This document shows, in pieces, positions 23,284 through 38,268 of a stretch of 64,000 nt of DNA; position 1 is the stretch's first letter; each line of letters begins with the position of its first letter. This DNA is from Neocallimastix lanati (nom. inval.) (Eukaryota; Neocallimastigomycota; Neocallimastigomycetes; Neocallimastigales; Neocallimastigaceae). The position numbers and the translations under genes are program-made. The stretch is taken from contig JACVTC010000011.1 in the NCBI GenBank assembly GCA_016946835.1, positions 177,501 to 241,500 of the forward strand. The letters are read 5' to 3'. Below the pieces are notes generated by a model. The model was not told where the DNA came from, did no database searches, and saw nothing but the letters and a program-made list of their open reading frames with translations.

Positions 23284-26200
23284 TAGTAAATACTTTTTTT
23301 ATCTATTGCATTAGGATATATTAAAATAATTCATTTATTTTATATATTATATATTATTAAATATCTAAATTTTTTATATATTATTATTTATTAAAATATT
23401 AAAATGGATAAAAATTCATTAAAATAGATATAACATAAAGATTAGGAATTGTTTATTAGTAAAAGGTTAGGTTAAATCTACTAAAATTAAAAAAATTATA
23501 ATAATTATCTTAAAAATAAATTAAATAGAAATATTTATCATTTTATAATACTTTCTACTCTTAAAAATATTTCAAAAATATTTTTATTTCTAATATAATT
23601 TAGTGTATTTTATATATATATATATTTTTTAACATCAAAATATTTCAGTATTTCTAAAATGATTTAAATTTTATGACTATTTTTATTTTTGCATAGAGCA
23701 ATAAAAAATTATTTTTTATAAACTTTTTTTTTTTATTAATTTTTTTTTTTTTAACATACTAAATAACAATATTTTAAAGAAATTATTAATTTAAAAATGA
23801 ATATAGTTCAAAAGAATATAAAGCTGAATTTAATTTAAATAATAATAATAATAGTAATAGTAATCTGTATAATCTTTATAATAATAGTAACAATAATAAT
23901 AATATTGATATTATTATTATTATTAGAAATATTATTAAATGATTTATATTACAAAAAAATTATAAATAAATTATAATTTAATATATTTAATTCATCTATA
24001 TTCTTCTTTTGAAAAAGATATGTAAGAATTTTTTTTTCCCGACTTTTTTAATTAAAATAACAATTTTAATCAGATCGAACTAATTATATATTTCGATGTC
24101 GATATAATTAATGAAGAGAAAACATAAATAAAATACAAATAAGTAAAAATGATTTTTACTATAACTAATTAATTAATTATTTATTTTTAAAAAATAAAGT
24201 TTAAAGTTCAATGATGGATATATATTCAAAAAAAAAAAAAAATATTAATAACAATCATTTAATGAAAATTTTTATATGGTAAGAATACATTGTTTGAGGA
24301 AATCTTGAAGTTAAAAAACAAGACCGAAAGAAAAAAAAAAATTATTAATGGAAATTTATTATTTATAATGTTAGAATAATAAATTTATAAAATAAATATA
24401 TTATTTATAATGGTTGATAATCCAATAAATCATTATTTATTAAATATAATTATTATTGGGAATAATAATAATAAAATAGTTGATAATTTTATTTATTATT
24501 TAATAAAAACAAATAATAAATATAAAATTAACATTATATACTTTTTTCAATTATGTTTTAAATATAGCGGAAAAAAAAATTTTAATCATCATATATTAAT
24601 AATTTTTAATTACTTATATTAAATATACAATATTTTTTTTTTAAAAAAATTAATAAATAAAATGGTAATATTTTAAAATTTTAAAATTAATAATAGTTAA
24701 ATAACAAAAAAATGTTTCATTATTTAATATTTATTTGATATTAAATGATAATTAAATTTAGTAAAAAAGATTTATAGATAATAGTATTAATATTGATAAA
24801 TAATATAAATATAAAATGATATTTTTAATTATTCTATTTCTTTTATTTTTTAATATTTTTATTGTATTATTTATTAATCTTAAAATCGGAAGTTTTCAAT
24901 AAATAATTATTAATTTAAAAATTCTGAGGATGATTATTTTTATTTTTTATTGTTATTTCTTATTGTTATTTCTATTATTAATAATTAATTATTTTTCTCT
25001 TTTAATTTATTTATCATTATTGCTTTTTCTATTATACTTGATTTCTTTAATATCATACTTTATGAAGAAAGGCTAAAAAAATATTATTTTTCTACTTTTT
25101 TTTTTAAAAAAAAAAGAAACTAAAATAGCTCCATTAATTATTATAAAAACTTATTATTAGATAAAAAAAATATCATTAATAATATGTTTCATTAAAGTTT
25201 TTTTTATGTTTCAAATAAATTTTTAATGATTATAAAAGGTAAAATTATTATTTATTTATTTATTTTTTTTTTTTGTTTTTGTTTTGTTTCTTTTTCATCG
25301 GAATATAATATCATGATATAATATTTTAATTATTTCATTTTATTTTATTTTTTTCATAACGAAATATAATAATATATTTTATTTATTTATTATTAGTATA
25401 AAAATATATATATATAAATATTTTTTTCATAATCGTAATATAATATTTTAATTTTTTTTTATCATTTATTTATATTATATTCTCTAATTATTAATGTTTA
25501 ATATTTATATATTATATACTAAATTTTTATTTCATTTATATTAATTATTATATTTATTTTTATTTATAATATGTATTTATTAGTATGTGAAAGACAAGAT
25601 TGTAAAATAATTAATAATTTAATACTAAATATTTTAGTATAAATTGAAGAGAAAACTTGATACAACTTCTAATTATAGAAAATGAATAAAAAAGTTATTA
25701 AACTAAATTAAATATTTGTTTTATATTTTAATATATAATTTTTTAATATATAAATTTTCTTTATTAAAAATATACTCTTAAATAATAAATAATTATTAAA
25801 AAAAAAAAATGTTTAGTAAAAATATTAATTGTATGATAACTTTTTTTTAATAAAATTATATTGAATTTAATATATGTTAATAATTTTTTTTTAAAAAAAA
25901 TAGATGATACAATAATAGATTATAATATATATTAAAATTATAATTAATGTAAATATACAATAAACTATCTATTTTATATATAATAAATTAATTTGTTTTA
26001 TCTTTAAAAAGTTTAAAATTTTTTTAGGAAAATAAAAAAAAAAAAGCCGCTTTGTTTGATCAACATTTAATTAAAAACTATTATAGTTAAATGAACTATT
26101 ATATTATTTCTTATATTTGAATATTTAATGTAAATTTATATGTATTATTATTATATTTATTATTTATGTGTTATTCGAAACACGTTTTTTTTTTTTTTTA

Positions 26201-27545
26201 GAATATAGTAAAAATTGTAATAACAAATATTATTTAATTTATTTATTGTTTTATATTTGAGTATGAAGGCTTAATATTAACAATACTAATAATAAGAGTT
26301 AATAATATTAAATATTTCATATTTTATATATTATTATTTTAAAATTGAAAAAACATAATTATTCTTTCAATTCTTTCAATAGAAATAGTATAATAAAAAC
26401 TATTATTTAATTTAAAATTTTGAAGAACTTATTAAAATAAAAGTAAAACAATAAAAATAAAACAATTTCTGACATTTATATCAAAGTATTTCTCTTAAAC
26501 AATAACAATAAATTTAACAATATAATGTATAATAATTAAAATAGTAATCTTTAAAATTCTTATGTTTCGAATTTTTTTTTTTTATTTGAAATTTTTAAAA
26601 TCTAGCTTAAAAAATAAATATTAAAAAAAAAAATAAAAAAATAAAAAAAAAAGAGAGAATAAATAATGGCTAGATAATGCCTTTACATATATATTAGATT
26701 TTATTATATGAAACTGAAACTAAATTTAGATTAATATGTTAAAGAGAACTATTAGTAATGAAATAAAATATAATACTCAAAGACATTATTTGGAAGAGTT
26801 TTTTTTTTTTTTTTTTAAAAATATGTTATAAACATATTAAATAATAAATGTATATATAAATTATTTATTTAAATTATAAAAATATATGTATACTTTTACA
26901 TTCAAATTTTATTATTTTATTAGAATATTATTTATTATATTATCATTTGCTCAATAGTTAATTTAATTTGGTTATTTACTATTTTATTTATTTTAATAGT
27001 TTTTTTTTTTTTTAATAGTTACTGATAAATTATTTAATTTACTATTAATTTGCTATTTATTAAAAAATTATAAATATATACACAAATAATGAATAGAAAA
27101 AAAAATGCTTACTAATTATGGAAAAGTAATCTATTATATATAAATATTCATGTTTCAGATTTTCATTTATACGAATAAGAAATTAATTAAATTGAAAATA
27201 AAATATTGCTTTTTTTTTTATTTTATTTTTTTTTTTTTATTTTTTTTTTTTTATAATTTTCTAAAAAATTAATAATATTTTATATATCATGGTTATTTCA
27301 TAAATTAAATTAAATTAAATATAATTTATTTTTAAAAAAAAAATAATAAAAGAATAAAATAAAAAATAATAAATTTTTTTTTTTAATTTTGTAAAACCTG
27401 AGATGTCAACAATGACTGCATAATTATTTAATATATTTTCGGTTTATTTTTTTTTCATATTTGATTAAAGAAGGAAATTAAAATAAATTAATTATTTACC
27501 TAAGATGGAAAATACAATTATTATATAGAAATGTAAAATATTTAT

Positions 27546-27592
<47 letters not shown>

Positions 27593-28170
27593 AATATATA
27601 CTTTTAAATGAGATATATATAAAATATTATTTTGAAGAAAAAGGAAATAAAGAAAGATATTGTTCATAATGAGATGGCTTTAGTCATTTTAGTGATAATA
27701 GTTTAATTTTTTATATTATTTATTTTTAAACTATTATTTGTTCATATAAATAAAATAAATTACTAATTTTAATCGTTTAAACCATTAATTAAAATAACAT
27801 AAGTAAATATGAATTTTTTTTTACATATTCTATTTTTTAATTAGTGTTGTAGATTTTATATAAAATTGATAGATTTTTATTATTAATGTTTTTTTTTAAG
27901 TTTTTTTTTTATTTTTTTTTTTTACGGTGAAATAAACGGAAACTTTCGAAACTATTTTCATATAATTTAATTATAATATAATAAATTTTTTTACATACAC
28001 TAATAAAATGACTATTTATTTAACCATTATATATATATATATTAAAATAAGAGCTAAAAGCAAAATAAATAATAAATAAAAAAGAAAACAAATATTGTTT
28101 TTTTTTTTAGTTGTGTAACATGAATCTTTAATTTGCTAATATATATAAGTTTTATTTAATTAATTAAAGA

Positions 28171-28209
<39 letters not shown>

Positions 28210-29541
28210 GCCTTTATCTAATACAAAAAAATATACAAAAAAAAATTTTTTTTTCCATAAATTAATTAAATAAATAATCAGTGATTGATGAATAGGTAAA
28301 TCATCCACATTTTTATTTGCTAAAAAAATAATAAAATAAATAAATAAATTAATAATTAAATCATATATTGTATAAAATAATTAATGTAACGTATTTTTAA
28401 ATTTTAATGTATTCAAATTGCTAAATAGAGTAATAACTAGTATAAAAAAAAAATTTTATATTATATATTATATAAAAAAATTAAATATTTTTTTTTTATT
28501 TTTTTTATATTAAATAATACATAAATAAATAAATAAAAAATAAACAAATAAATTAAAAAATAGTGAATATATATGTTGTAATGTAGTACTAAAGTGACTA
28601 TTGCTACTTAGTTTAGTTATTTTAATATAGGTTTAAAATATATAAAAATTATATTATTTTAATGAAGAAGATGGGAAAGATAATAATCTAGTAATATATT
28701 TAATATTTCGTACAATATTAGAATTTTGGAAAAACAAGCTCAATTTAATTAATATAACTGTCTTTTTAGTTATTTATTTTTTTATTTATTTATTTTTTAT
28801 TTATTTATTTTTTTTTTTGACAAAATAAAACAAAACGAAAAAAAACGAAAAAAAAAAAGAGCTTATAAAAAAAATAACAATAGGGCTAAATTAATTTTAA
28901 ATTAAATAAATAAACATAAATAAACAGAAAAACAAACAGATAAAACAAACAGAAAAATAAATCAATCATATTAAATACAAAAAAAAAATTTTTTTATTTT
29001 TATTATAATAACGTTTTATTATATATTTTCTTCTAGAAAATTCCTGTGAATAAAAATTCAAAAAAAAAAAAAAAAAAAAAAAAATAGAATTAAAAAATAA
29101 AGAATTTATATTGACATGCTTTACCTATTATTCTTTTTTTAAAGAAATTTTAGTAATAATAATAAAATAATAAAATAATAAAAATAATAATAGAAATTGT
29201 TAATTAATAATAATGATAATAAAAATTATTATTTAATAATAATAATAGAAATTGAAAAATAATAATAATAATAATTTAATATTTATAATTAAGTAATAAA
29301 TAATTAAAATAAAATTATACTAAATTTAATTAATGAAAAATAATTGAATAATAATAAAATAATTCCAAAAAATAAAGACAATAATAAAAAGTAAATAGTA
29401 ATAATAAATAATAATTAATGTTTTTGTAATACTAATTATTTAATTAATCAATATTATATATTATATAACTTAGAGTTATTTTATCCCTTCTATTTAGCGT
29501 ATTAATTTTTATTTTTATTACCTAAATATTTATTATACTAA

Positions 29542-29572
<31 letters not shown>

Positions 29573-29775
29573 ACAAATTAAAAATAAATATAAAATAATA
29601 ATATATTTCTATTTATTTATTTATTATTTTTTTTAACTAAAAAGAAAAAAAAAACAATCAAATAAATAACAATAAAAAACGGCTACTTCTGGTATTGACA
29701 CAAAATTTACAGAAACATCCTACAAAATATATACAAGCTAGTTAATACATTTGTGTATCAATTAATAGAGTATAA

Positions 29776-29806
<31 letters not shown>

Positions 29807-29837
29807 ATACAGAACTTTTTTTTTTTTTTTTGACTGG

Positions 29838-29868
<31 letters not shown>

Positions 29869-30032
29869 TTTTTTTTAAATAGAAGAGTTAATATATATAT
29901 ATATATATATATATATTAAACATAAATTATATTAGAAAATTTTTAAATTGAAGTGCTGATTTTTTTTTTTTTTTTTTTTTTTTTAAAGATGTTTTATATA
30001 GTTTATAATATTTTATTAATGTTTTAAATATA

Positions 30033-30065
<33 letters not shown>

Positions 30066-30900
30066 AGGATAGAATATTTACATTATCATGCTTTAATAAT
30101 TTTTTTTTCTTCTTATTACGTTATTACAATTAGTTGATTTAATAAGCATTACTATTACATTATTTTTATTTTATTTTTTTTTTTTAAACTAATCATATAA
30201 TTCACTTAGTGATAAAAGGAGTAAAAGGATTTATATATTTAGTATTTATTCAATTCTTGTATCTAACCAATAGTAAATTTTGTGGTAGTTTCACTGTGAC
30301 ATTACATTTATATTAATAAATGTATATATAAGAATGTATATATATAAGAATTTATTAAATGATATGCATTTAATATTAATAATCTTAATTAATATAATAT
30401 AATAATACGTCTTTTATGAAATTGTTTAAATATCATTAGATTTGAGTTTATAAATAAAACTTCCGTAGTTTTGGAATTGATCACATATTGATAATCTTAA
30501 CGGTTCCTTTTTTTTTTTTTTTTTTATTTTTTTTTTAAAAAAAAGTTTTTTTTTTGTGTAATATATAATATTATAATTATAATTATGTTATCAATACTTT
30601 AATTGTGATAAGATTTGTTAATCTTTTTTTTTATTTTTTTTATTTTTATTAAAATATAAAAAGAAAAAAAAATTTAAAAGAAAAATAAATATAAATACAA
30701 TTTATTGAATATTATTGTTATTATTATTTATTATTATTGTAAATATTTTATATTCATTAAATATGAATAATATATCTAATAAACTTTTATTTTATTAACT
30801 ATTATTATTTCATTTATAAATTAAGAGAAATAATTATATAATTAAATATTATATCTAAGTAAAAATATAAAATAAATGGATATATTATAATAATTTATAG

Positions 30901-30946
<46 letters not shown>

Positions 30947-31482
30947 CTACAATTTTTTATAATTATTACATGAATCATTCTGAAAGGCTTTTTATTTTTA
31001 TTTTATTTTTATTATTAATTTTTTCTTTTAACTAATCATGAAAATTTCTTTGATCTGTATTTTATACTTCCTTAATTATGGAATTGATATATATTAATTG
31101 ATTATCTTATGTCCCTTCTATGACTTGAACAAAATATTAATAATCAAATAATCATTTATTAATAATTTTTTTAACTTTATTATTATTATTATTGTTTGTT
31201 AAAGTAAAAAATCAGGTAGCTCTAACCCATTTTTTTTACATTATTATTATTATTTCTTTTAATATAAAGGCATAAATATTAACATATTTTATTTTATTTT
31301 TATTTTTTTTTTTTTTGAATAGTAAATTTTAATAATATTTAAAATATATTTATTTACGTTTATATATTTATATAAAGCTAAACAAACAAACAAACAAACC
31401 AACAAACATACAAAAAAAAAATTTTTTTTTTTTTGAAAAAATATGTTAAAAATAGATATTATAAATATTAAATTTTACTTCC

Positions 31483-31519
<37 letters not shown>

Positions 31520-32300
31520 TATTATTATTATTAAAAAAACAATAGATAACTAAATAAATAAATTTAATATACTTAACGAGAACAACCTTTTATATAAATA
31601 TAAATATATATTGTTTTATTAATTTTAAAAGATAATAAGATTTATAATATAAAGATTTCTTTATTTAAAGAGTTATTTATATAATTTTGGTAAAATTACC
31701 AGCTAGTAATATAATATATATTTATATAATTTTTAATATTTATAATTTTAATTTTTTTTTTTTTTTTTATTAATTTTATTTTTTTAATTTTATTTTTTTA
31801 ATTTTATTTTATTATTTTTATTTTTATTTCATTTTTTATTTTTTATTTTTTATTTTAATATTTTTATTTTTATTTCATTTTTCATTTTTCATTTTTTATT
31901 TTTTATATTTTATTTTTATTTTAATATTTTTATACTTTTTATTTTTATATTTTATTGACATATAAATACTTTTTTTTTTATTTTAAAAAATGAAAATCAT
32001 ATTTAGCCTTAATAATTAGTATGATTTATTAAAGCTAAAAATGATTTTCTTTTTATTATGATATAAATATATATTAATAATTGTTTTTTATATAGAATAA
32101 TATTCTACACATTTTTAAAAGTGTCATCCACACATTTATTTAATTTTTTTTTAACATTATACCTTTTGTTTTATTTATTTATCTTTTTTTTTTTTTTTTT
32201 TTTTTTTTAATTATGATCATATATTTATTTATATAAGATTTATTTAATATATATTAATTATATCTCATATAGTTTTATATATAATTTATAGTATATATAA
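23284..32300. other. Gene-poor AT-rich DNA, 9 kb
   Basis: No gene or RNA gene is recognised. The stretch is dominated by A/T homopolymers (T runs of about 42 at 27547-27589, about 37 at 30907-30944, 30 near 28172-28203), (TA)n near 29893-29915 and 30031-30049, (AAAT)n at 29778-29810, TTA arrays near 29848-29868 and 31492-31530, (AAAC)n at 31380-31400, and T4-6A-type repeats at 31770-31950. The ORF at 24410-24622 is Asn/Ile/Tyr-rich and has no recognisable domain. Confidence 0.7.
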
Positions 32301-32329
32301 ATTATCTATCTTTATATCATTTTTTTTTA

Positions 32330-32560
32330 TTAATGACTTTAATTAGAACCATTTTTAGCATTTACTCGTTGAATCCATGTTATCATGGTATCAAAAAGTA
32401 AGTTTCATTGTTTCATATTTCCAATATTGCAATGATTACTAGCATTATCTTGATTGGTGAATAATCTCAACATTAGATAATAAATCATTTTCAAAATGAA
32501 ACAATTTTTGGATTAATAAAATGATCCTATTTTGCTTCAAAAAGAATTAGCACATCTTGA
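32330..32560. other. Possible LTR-element fragment with primer-binding-like site
   Basis: The stretch has more balanced composition than its flanks. It contains TTATCA directly followed by TGGTATCA (32386-32393); TGGTATCA is the usual start of the copia primer-binding site complementary to initiator tRNA-Met, placed just after an LTR ending in CA. No matching second LTR was found, so this is a suggestion only. Confidence 0.25.
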
Positions 32561-32959
32561 GCAATTTTATCTCTTATATATATATATATATATTTTTTTT
32601 ATAATGAAAATTTTACAAATTTGTCTTCCAAAAAAAAAAAAAAAAAAAAAACATTGGAACTTTACCTCCATAAGCATGAAAATAAATATCATGTAAAAAT
32701 ACTCTATTTAATTAATTCAATTTTTTTTTTTTTTTTTTTTTTTTTAATTTCTTATGGGTTACCCTTTTCCCAAAAAGACATTACACTGTTTAATTGGAAA
32801 TCAAAGTATGATTCTTTATTAAAAAAAAAAAAATTCTTCTTGAACATTTTATTTTATTTTGTATTTTATTTTTATTTTTATTTTTTTATATCAATAATTG
32901 TTTATACAAAATATACTTCATTTATTTCAAATCCATTATAATAAAAAATGAAAAAAATG

Positions 32960-33645
32960 TTATGCCTAGTAAAGCCTAGTGAACTTTTATTTGAAATATA
33001 TCATCTTGGATGATTATTATTGTTTTTGAATTAATATCACCAACATGATAACCTGGAGAGTCGGAAGAATATCCTAAGATAATACTTGGTTTTGTATTAT
33101 TTTCAAAATTTCCCTGTTTATATCTATTATAAAAAAGTAAAAAAAAAAAAAAAAATATTTTGCATCCATAAAAAATTTAGATATATCAATTTTTTTTATT
33201 GAAAAATACTTTGTTCGGAATTTTAAAAATAATACTCTGATGTGAATTTAAATTGTATAATATATAAGTACATTTAATTTGATAGCTTCATTCCAAAAGA
33301 TAGGAGATAATTTAGCAGCACTTAGTATGATGTTTTCACATAGTTACCTAATGTCCGATTAATCCTTTCAGCACAACCATGTTGTTGTTGAAGATTTACC
33401 AGGTGTAGGATGATTAATCGTAATTCCATTATTTTTTTTTTTTTTTTTTTTTTGAGATAATTTACAAAATTAGAGAGTTATTGCTATTATAAACCGTTAT
33501 CCGATCTTCCTTTTTTTTTTTATGTTGTAATTACAAGTATTTTTCATGAGTGTATAAAGTTCAATAAATTTCTGTACTGACTCAGATTTATATTTAAGTA
33601 AAATGAAAACCAAGACACTTTAATTATGACCTAATCTAGCATGCC

Positions 33646-33695
<50 letters not shown>

Positions 33696-35350
33696 ATATT
33701 ATTTATATTAGAGTCTGTATCCTTTATTAAACTTGTACTTAAAATAAAAAAGTTTTTCATTTTTTGTAGAGATGGTTGTAATTAGTTTATTACTTTTAAA
33801 TAGTTGAAGTCTTTCTTTATTGTCGCATTTTTTCATTACTAATTTAAAGCCCTTTTTTTACAAAGGTGATTTGCGGAAATTAAATAATTTTGTATGTTTG
33901 GAGCATAAAACACTTTTACAATAGAAAAATGATTATTTTTTTATTTTTATACATTCTTTTTTACATACTCTTTTTGTTTATTCGATCGAATTGCCCATTT
34001 GGGTATATAATCCCTCTAGTAGCAATTTATTTAATGTTTGATAGAATATTTATATTTTTTGGATAAGTTGATTCCTGTTCAACTATTAATGATCCATGAC
34101 ATGACTCTTTGTTGTTATCTTCCTTATCATTATTTTCTTCATTTAAGATTTCGATATTTACTTTATTTACCTTTATGTTCCTAAGAATTATTGAATTGTT
34201 ATAACTATTTTTTTATAATATCAATTGCTATACTGAAACGGAAGTCGAATGATAGATCTGAATCTGAATCTAAATCTAGATTGTTTTGTTCTTCATAATT
34301 AACATTTCAATATTTTAAATTTTTTTTTACTACCTTTCCTTATTAAAGATGTTCTTCTATTTTTATTGTTATTTTTCGATTTATTACTTTTATTTGTCTT
34401 TTTTTCCTTATAATTATTATTTGGTGAATTTAATGGGCTGAAAAAACAGTTATCAGTAGTATGCCTATTTTTATGGCGATAGTAGCCATATTTGTTGGAA
34501 TTTGTTTCTTTATTAGAATTATATGGAAGTTTCTCATTTCGGACTCTGTTAATTTGATCTTCGTGTTGATTTACTCCTTTGATACTTACTCTTTTAATAC
34601 TTTTTGCTTTTCTTGATTATGATACTTAGTTTTGTTATGCCTTCTTTTAAATCCTTAAATTCCTTTTCAACATATCGAAATGTGAATGTATATGTAATTC
34701 TGACTTTATTTATTTAATTCCTCTATATTGTTATTATAATTATTATTATAATTATTGTTATTATTATTACTATAATTATTCATATTATTCATATTGTTAT
34801 TATAATTATTGTTATAATTATTGTTATTATTATTATTATAATTATTATTATTATTATTATAATTATTATTATTATAATTATTATTGTTATTATAATTATT
34901 CATATTATTATTATTATAATTATTATTATTGTTATTATAATTATTCTAAGGAATATAAAATTTTTGTTTCTTCACTCAGTTTTGATTTTTGATTTATTTT
35001 GTCATTTTGCCTCATTTTATTATTATATTTTGTAGATAACGAGTTAAGAATATTTAAAAACAGCTTAAAAAAAAAAAAACATTGTTTTTAATTTCTAATT
35101 TTTTTATTTTCAATTTTAAATAGTCTGAATGGGCCTTATTCTGAAAATCTTTCTTTTAATTCATTTGCCATTATATATGCACTTGTGTATTTATTATTTA
35201 ATAGACTTTTTTTTGTATATTCGTCAAGACTATTCCATATTATATTCCTGAAGATACAGTCATATTTTATATATATTTTTTTATTGTTGTTTATATCTTT
35301 TTGTTACGTGCTTATTTACTTATTTTATTGCTTTTAAATTAAAAAAGACC
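32960..35350 (-). pseudogene. Ty1/copia element, minus strand: gag and integrase part, decayed
   Basis: Minus-strand frames give, in the order of a copia polyprotein, a gag piece (NSLDEYTKK, then ..YTSAYIMANELKERFSE, about 35,120-35,250), a low-complexity Asn tract (34,706-34,960), a zinc-knuckle remnant (YGYYRHKNRHTTDNC, about 34,455-34,505, first two Cys replaced by Tyr), the pre-integrase WHARLGHN (about 33,630), integrase core pieces (KSESVQKFIELYTLMK, then RSDNG, about 33,500-33,600), HGCAERINRTLGNYVKT (about 33,340-33,395) with the catalytic Glu, and the integrase end GYSSDSPGYHVGDINSKTI (about 33,010-33,080). Reverse transcriptase and RNase H are missing on the 3' side. Stops, frameshifts and T runs of 22 (33,432-33,453) and 41 (33,649-33,689) break the frames. 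Confidence 0.8.
34706..34960 (-). repeat. Imperfect ATT/ATA array inside copia gag relic
   Basis: A degenerate repeat of TTATTATAATTATTG type. On the minus strand it reads as Asn with interspersed Tyr and Met (65-residue ORF), in frame with nothing else. It is simple-sequence growth inside the decayed gag region rather than a gene. Confidence 0.75.
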
Positions 35351-35539
35351 TATTTATTAAAGAATACGTCATTACATGTTATATAATCATTTTCTATAAT
35401 ACTCTAATATTATTGGTAACATTTAAAGTTACATTTATACTATCGACTAAAAATGTTTTACACTTTATAATGTGGTACAATGTATAATGTAACTGTGATA
35501 TTTAATAATAATAAAAGTAGTTAATACTAATTAATAATC

Positions 35540-35640
35540 CTAATCCTAATCCTAATAGTAATAATAATAGTTAATTAATAACTAATAATAAATAGTACTA
35601 ATACTAATACTAATACTAATACTAATACTAATACTAATGA
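35540..35640. repeat. CCTAAT and CTAATA short arrays
   Basis: TAATCCTAATCCTAATCCTAAT (35,541-35,562) has three to four CCTAAT units and is followed at 35,600-35,637 by about six CTAATA units. They lie between the two divergent copia relics. Confidence 0.85.
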
Positions 35641-35786
35641 TAATAGTATTAATAATAAAATAATGATATTTAACAAATTGCGATAATGGAAAAGAAAAAA
35701 ATCATATTTACTTTATTTTTAATATGATAATTAATTATATTGATGAATATTTATTATTATAAATAATAATAAAAAAAAAAAATAAA

Positions 35787-38268
35787 ATGAAATATAATGA
35801 TGATACTGTAAAATATGATCTTATTATACACTTTAGGAGAGAAAACAAGGGAAGAAAGCTCAACCAAATTTGGACCACATTGGAGAAATCTTTCAACAGT
35901 ATATTGGAGAAAAGAAAACAAGACTTTAAGGACAAGATAAACAATTTTAAATTTAATGGGGACCAAGATATAAATATATTTATGGTTATTTTACAAAATA
36001 TCATAGAAGAGTATATAAGCATTGATCACGATATTGATCACAGTATAAAAGCTGATATCATTAATAGAGCATTCCCTGAAAACTTAAGATTTATAAACGT
36101 ATTTCAATATATAGATAATTGGGGGAGATTATCTAATTACATAAAGGATGTTATACCAGACATAGTATTCTCAAATATGAAAGAACACAGTAAAATTGAG
36201 GATTCACAAAAACACATTTTTCTGACAGAACAAAATATCAAATCAAACAATAAGAAAGAACAAGCACCAGTTAAACATAATGTAAAAAAAATGGAAGATA
36301 TTACAAGTGTGGTAGGCTCGGACACTACATTAATGAGTGCTCAAAATGTAATAGATATAAAAATAATAAATATAGTAGACATACAAAATCAAGGAGAGGA
36401 CAAAGTATAAAAACTCAAAGAAAAGACCTCTCAAAGGTTCATACAAAATATAAAAAAAGTAATGAACAACTAAATTCATGGAATCCACTAATAGTTATGC
36501 TGCTAGTATATTCTCAAAAGATTTCAACACTGAAGTTACCTCCTTTATTGGTTGTATTTCAACAGAAACCAAGACTGTATCATCATCAAACAATCATTTC
36601 GAAAACGTTAATTCAATCACAGTATCTAATTGGATTATTGACTCAGAAGCATCACTCCATCTAATAATCATAACATTTTCAAAATATGACTTTCAAATAG
36701 CATATATAACTTCATTGTTCAGAAAATATACTCCAACATTTCTTATGCATCTATCTACTCTATCATTAGCTGACAAAATAAACCTATGGCATAGATGACT
36801 TGGTCATTTTAACATCAGCAAGATTCTTAACAAATTATTCAAAATTAAAATTCCATCTAGATGCCAAGTTTGTTTACATTCAAAAACTAAAGGATTTCCC
36901 ACACAAAAAATTCAACAAACAAATCAAAGGGTATTTTCAAATTAATACATATAGATCTTATAGGTCCAATAGAAGAATTACTTCACGGTACATACTCTCC
37001 ATACTTGACGATTTCTCACATTACGAGAAAGTATTTTTTATTTTAAACAAACATAATACCTATAACAAATTTATGATACAAAATTTTCAAATTCTATATT
37101 CAAATCTATCTGTGTCAGTCATGGGATTATTCATCAATTCACAATCCCTTATAACCCTCAATAGAACGGACGTTTGGGAATATGCTATTGAAACAACTAA
37201 TTACATTCATAATTGGATAATAGGATCCCCCCATTCAGATATTCAAAATAAAATACCTTATGTGATATTATTTAAATATATATCGATGATATATGATTAA
37301 TAGGTAGAGAAAATGAAATACTCATAGTAAAAGAGCAAATTAAAACTAATTTTAGCATTAAAGATATTGGAGAATTAGATATCATTATTAGAATTAAGTT
37401 CGAAAAGTATAACAACGGCTACTTAATGCATCAAATAGGATATATAAATGAACTACTAAAGAAATTTAAATTAGAAAAATGTAAACCATCTAAGAACTTA
37501 AAGCCGAATGAAAATCATGAATTTAAAGCTATAATATTTCATTAAACATTTTACAGAAGCGCCATAGGTAACCTTCTCTATCAGGCCATCTGTACAAGGC
37601 CCAATATTTTGTTTTCAGTAAACAGAGCCGCAAGAAAAAAAAATAAAAATCCGACACTTGAAGATTGGATGAACGTCGAAAAAAGTTTTCAAATATCTCA
37701 AGGGAACTAAGAACTACGGAATAAAATTTTCAGGTGAGAACAGTCTCAAGGCGTACGTAAATACTGATTACGGAGGTGATGCAACAACTAAGAAATCAAC
37801 ATCAGGTTATTTAATAACGCTCGGGAATTCACCTACAAGCTGGCAGTCAAAACTTCAGCATTGTGTGGTTACTTCCACAGTTGAAGCTGAATATTACAGC
37901 ATCAATGATTGTACCAAACATGGATTTTGGTACATGAACGTAATGAAGAATTAGGTATCAATAATCAGTTCATATCGATTTATGTGGATTATAAAGCGGC
38001 AATCTATAATTGCCAAAATCAATCTATCAACCCAAAGTCGAAGTATATCGATATAAAATATCATTATATATGAAATCTAATAAAAGGGAATAAAGTAAAG
38101 CTAGAATATATCATATCTGAAAGGAACTTAGATCATGGATTTACGAAATACCTTAACGGGACTAAATTGAAAAAATTTAGGGAAAGTTTTCTTACAGAGT
38201 TTATCCCCGATTATAATAATTTTAAAAAATCAAGCATCCGTCAATGAAGATGTTAGATTTGAGAGGAA
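35787..38268 (+). pseudogene. Ty1/copia element, plus strand, internally deleted and decayed
   Basis: A gag ORF (35,787-36,410, 207 aa) is followed in another frame by the zinc knuckle YYKCGRLGHYINEC (about 36,304-36,345, first Cys replaced by Tyr). The protease motif WIIDSEAS (36,631) has Glu in place of the catalytic-loop Gly. Pre-integrase LWHR-stop-LGHFNIS (about 36,784-36,815) has a TGA at 36,796. Integrase pieces follow (DFSHYEKVFFILNKH; EYAIETTNYIHN), then a deletion joins directly to the C-terminal reverse transcriptase with the YIDD motif (37,279-37,290) and NFSIKDIGELDIII, and RNase H (YVNTDYGGDATTKKSTSGY; VEAEYY at 37,880-37,897). The N-terminal half of the reverse transcriptase is missing. 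A purine-rich tract TTTGAGAGGAA (38,258-38,268) ends the internal part. The element cannot move by itself. Confidence 0.88.

Noticed and set aside
32621-32941. 106-residue ORF with Lys and Phe runs
   Set aside because: It spans poly-A and poly-T tracts and has no recognisable domain or splice context.
35541-35562. Interstitial telomere repeat
   Set aside because: Only three to four CCTAAT units are present, the motif is not the common TTAGGG type, and it grades into CTAATA microsatellite.
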